Shown here: positions 61,332 to 62,273 of the stretch, one piece after another
Position numbering within the stretch: position 1 is the first letter of the stretch
Layout: the number at the start of each line of letters is the position of its first letter
NCBI RefSeq assembly: GCF_013204855.1
Contig: NZ_JABMKZ010000044.1
Coordinates: 1-62,273, forward strand
Length of the DNA stretch: 62,273 bases
Reading direction: 5' to 3'
Origin: Paenibacillus alba
Lineage (GTDB): Bacteria > Bacillota > Bacilli > Paenibacillales > NBRC-103111
Position numbers and translations under genes: made by a program
The notes under the pieces: generated by a model
Database searches by the model: none
The model's input: only the letters and a program-made list of their open reading frames with translations
Told to the model about the DNA's origin: nothing

Positions 61332-61740
61332 CTTTATAATCTGCTGAATTCAGGCATCCTTTTACTAGAGCTGTCATTCTGGTAAAGAGGTGCTTTCTTT
61401 ATATAAAAGCAGAGCTTCATGCGGTTCGCTAACCACTTCGGAATATTAAGCTTCAATAAATGAGTGGAAAGCAAAAAGGATTAGCTGCGATGATGACAAT
61501 GGAATATCGAAACGATAGGAAGGTACCTGAGAAGGCACTTTCCTTATTTGTATGCGCATGTAGGAAGATTCAAAACAGTGGCAATAGTGGAACATTTCCA
61601 AAGGGCTTGTAATTGGTTGCTGAGCATGTTACATTAGTCCTCGTTGCTTTTGAAGCAGCAAACACCATGAACATTGAATGGATTTGCCTTCCAAGTGTAA
61701 CGTATGGTAATATGGTTTTTCCGACAGACACCGACAGAAA
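61332..61740. other. Gene-poor stretch before the rRNA leader
   Basis: No convincing gene. One imperfect hairpin (AGGAAGGT..ACTTTCCT, near 61518-61550) and one AT-rich promoter-like pair (TTGCCT near 61663, TAATAT near 61688) are present. A 50-codon frame at 61460 lacks a good ribosome site and was rejected. Confidence 0.4.
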
Positions 61741-61759
61741 TTGACGAGAAAAAAAGTGC

Positions 61760-61789
61760 TTGCAATTGATGGACGAGCTGTGGTATATT
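61760..61789 (+). promoter_or_regulatory. rRNA operon promoter
   Basis: TTGCAA (61760-61765), 18-nt spacer, TATATT (61784-61789), about 245 nt before the 16S start. The preceding 20 nt are A-rich (GAGAAAAAAAG), as for UP-like elements. Confidence 0.6.
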
Positions 61790-61831
61790 ACTTCTCGCTG
61801 CTTCGGTAACACGGCAGTGAGCGAAAGAAAT

Positions 61832-61844
61832 TGATCTTTGAAAA
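61832..61844 (+). promoter_or_regulatory. boxA-like antitermination site in the rRNA leader
   Basis: TGATCTTTGAAAA matches the conserved Firmicute rRNA-leader boxA (TGYTCTTTGAAAA). It is followed by AACTGAACAACGAGTGAG, the usual leader continuation, and lies 190 nt before 16S. Confidence 0.75.
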
Positions 61845-62031
61845 CTGAACAACGAGTGAGTAAGCACGAACGAGCAATCGTTCAAAAAAGAGATTGTAAA
61901 ATCTCGCTAGCAAGTCAATTGAGCATTCAGCTTTCAGATATACGGACAAGCAATTGTCCTTTTGTGGGGCCCACGGAAAGTAATCGGAATTCTCTTCGGA
62001 GGTTCACTTCACTTTCTGGGGATTCTACATT

Positions 62032-62273
62032 ACTATGGAGAGTTTGATCCTGGCTCAGGACGAACGCTGGCGGCGTGCCTAATACATGCAAGTCGAGCGG
62101 AGTATTTCCTTCGGGAAATGCTTAGCGGCGGACGGGTGAGTAACACGTAGGCAACCTGCCTATCAGATCGGGATAACTATCGGAAACGATAGCTAAGACC
62201 GGATAATTGGTTTTCTCGCATGAGAGAATTATGAAACACGGAGCAATCTGTGGCTGATAGATGGGCCTGCGGC
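62032..62273 (+). rRNA. 16S rRNA, 5' part (runs off the window)
   Basis: AGAGTTTGATCCTGGCTCAG begins at 62039 (E. coli position 8 equivalent), followed by GCGGCGTGCCTAATACATGC. The start was set 7 nt earlier by E. coli alignment. V1/V2 text looks Paenibacillus-like. Only the first 242 nt are in the window. Confidence 0.97.

Noticed and set aside
61460..61612. A 50-codon frame (MSGKQKGLAAMM...) before the rRNA leader
   Set aside because: No ribosome site and unremarkable composition; kept out of the gene list for lack of evidence.

Overview
The window looks like a chromosomal segment of a Paenibacillus-type, spore-forming low-GC Gram-positive. The supporting signs are strong AGGAGG-type ribosome sites, three YesM/YesN-type sensor/AraC-regulator pairs beside sugar ABC transporters, HPr kinase with CcpA-type cre sites, an SLH-anchored surface enzyme, spore-type collagen-like and YheC/D ATP-grasp proteins, and the 5' end of a 16S rRNA gene whose V1 region resembles Paenibacillus. 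Identification is from reading only; no database search was run.

Layout. 0-9 kb: class A penicillin-binding protein, a secreted or membrane protein, hprK, a zinc-ribbon protein, an unannotated 56-aa ORF, and a moxR-DUF58-DUF4129 operon. 9-19.3 kb: a YesN/YesM pair with a sugar-binding lipoprotein, then mglBAC (galactose-type ABC importer) and a chemoreceptor. 19.3-20.2 kb: a gene-free stretch with two repeat families. 20.2-24.1 kb: a D-amino-acid operon (DauR-like regulator, D-serine dehydratase/D-threonine aldolase-fold enzyme, N-acyl-D-amino-acid deacylase, RidA). 24.3-33 kb: YesM/YesN, a CUT1 sugar importer, a Gfo/Idh/MocA dehydrogenase and a TIM-barrel isomerase. 33-34.1 kb: a second gene-free stretch with a 36-40-bp tandem array and a four-hairpin array. 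34.1-36.8 kb: fatty-acid genes (acyl-CoA synthetase, a 58-aa ORF, dienoyl-CoA-reductase-like SDR). 37-42.4 kb: HAD phosphatase, AlkD-like repair protein, adenosine deaminase, collagen-like protein, YheC/D protein. 42.5-45.6 kb: csoR-copZ-copA copper operon. 45.6-46.9 kb: SDR and a zinc-ribbon MscL. 47-55.9 kb: a third YesM/YesN pair, CUT1 importer, GH113-like mannanase and LacI regulator, probably a manno-oligosaccharide system. 55.9-56.3 kb: a second copy of the four-hairpin array. 56.3-61.3 kb: hisC-type aminotransferase, small proteins, SLH 5'-nucleotidase, VOC protein. 61.3 kb to the end: rRNA promoter, leader and the start of 16S rRNA.

How it fits together. Most of the window is sensing and import of plant-type carbohydrates. 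Each sugar system pairs a two-component sensor with a binding-protein importer, and each binding-protein gene is followed by a hairpin that probably sets a high ratio of binding protein to permease. Neither CUT1 importer has its own ATPase, so a shared MsmX-type ATPase elsewhere is expected. hprK and two good cre sites tie the region to carbon catabolite control.

Most unusual structure. The repeats sit between convergent genes, where transcripts end. Two four-unit arrays of TGCA-stem hairpins, 22 kb apart, keep nearly the same unit order and spacing (51, 61, 50/51 nt) while the sequence between units has diverged. A second family forms a nested inverted quartet, and a third is a three-copy 113-bp tandem repeat built from diverged half-units.
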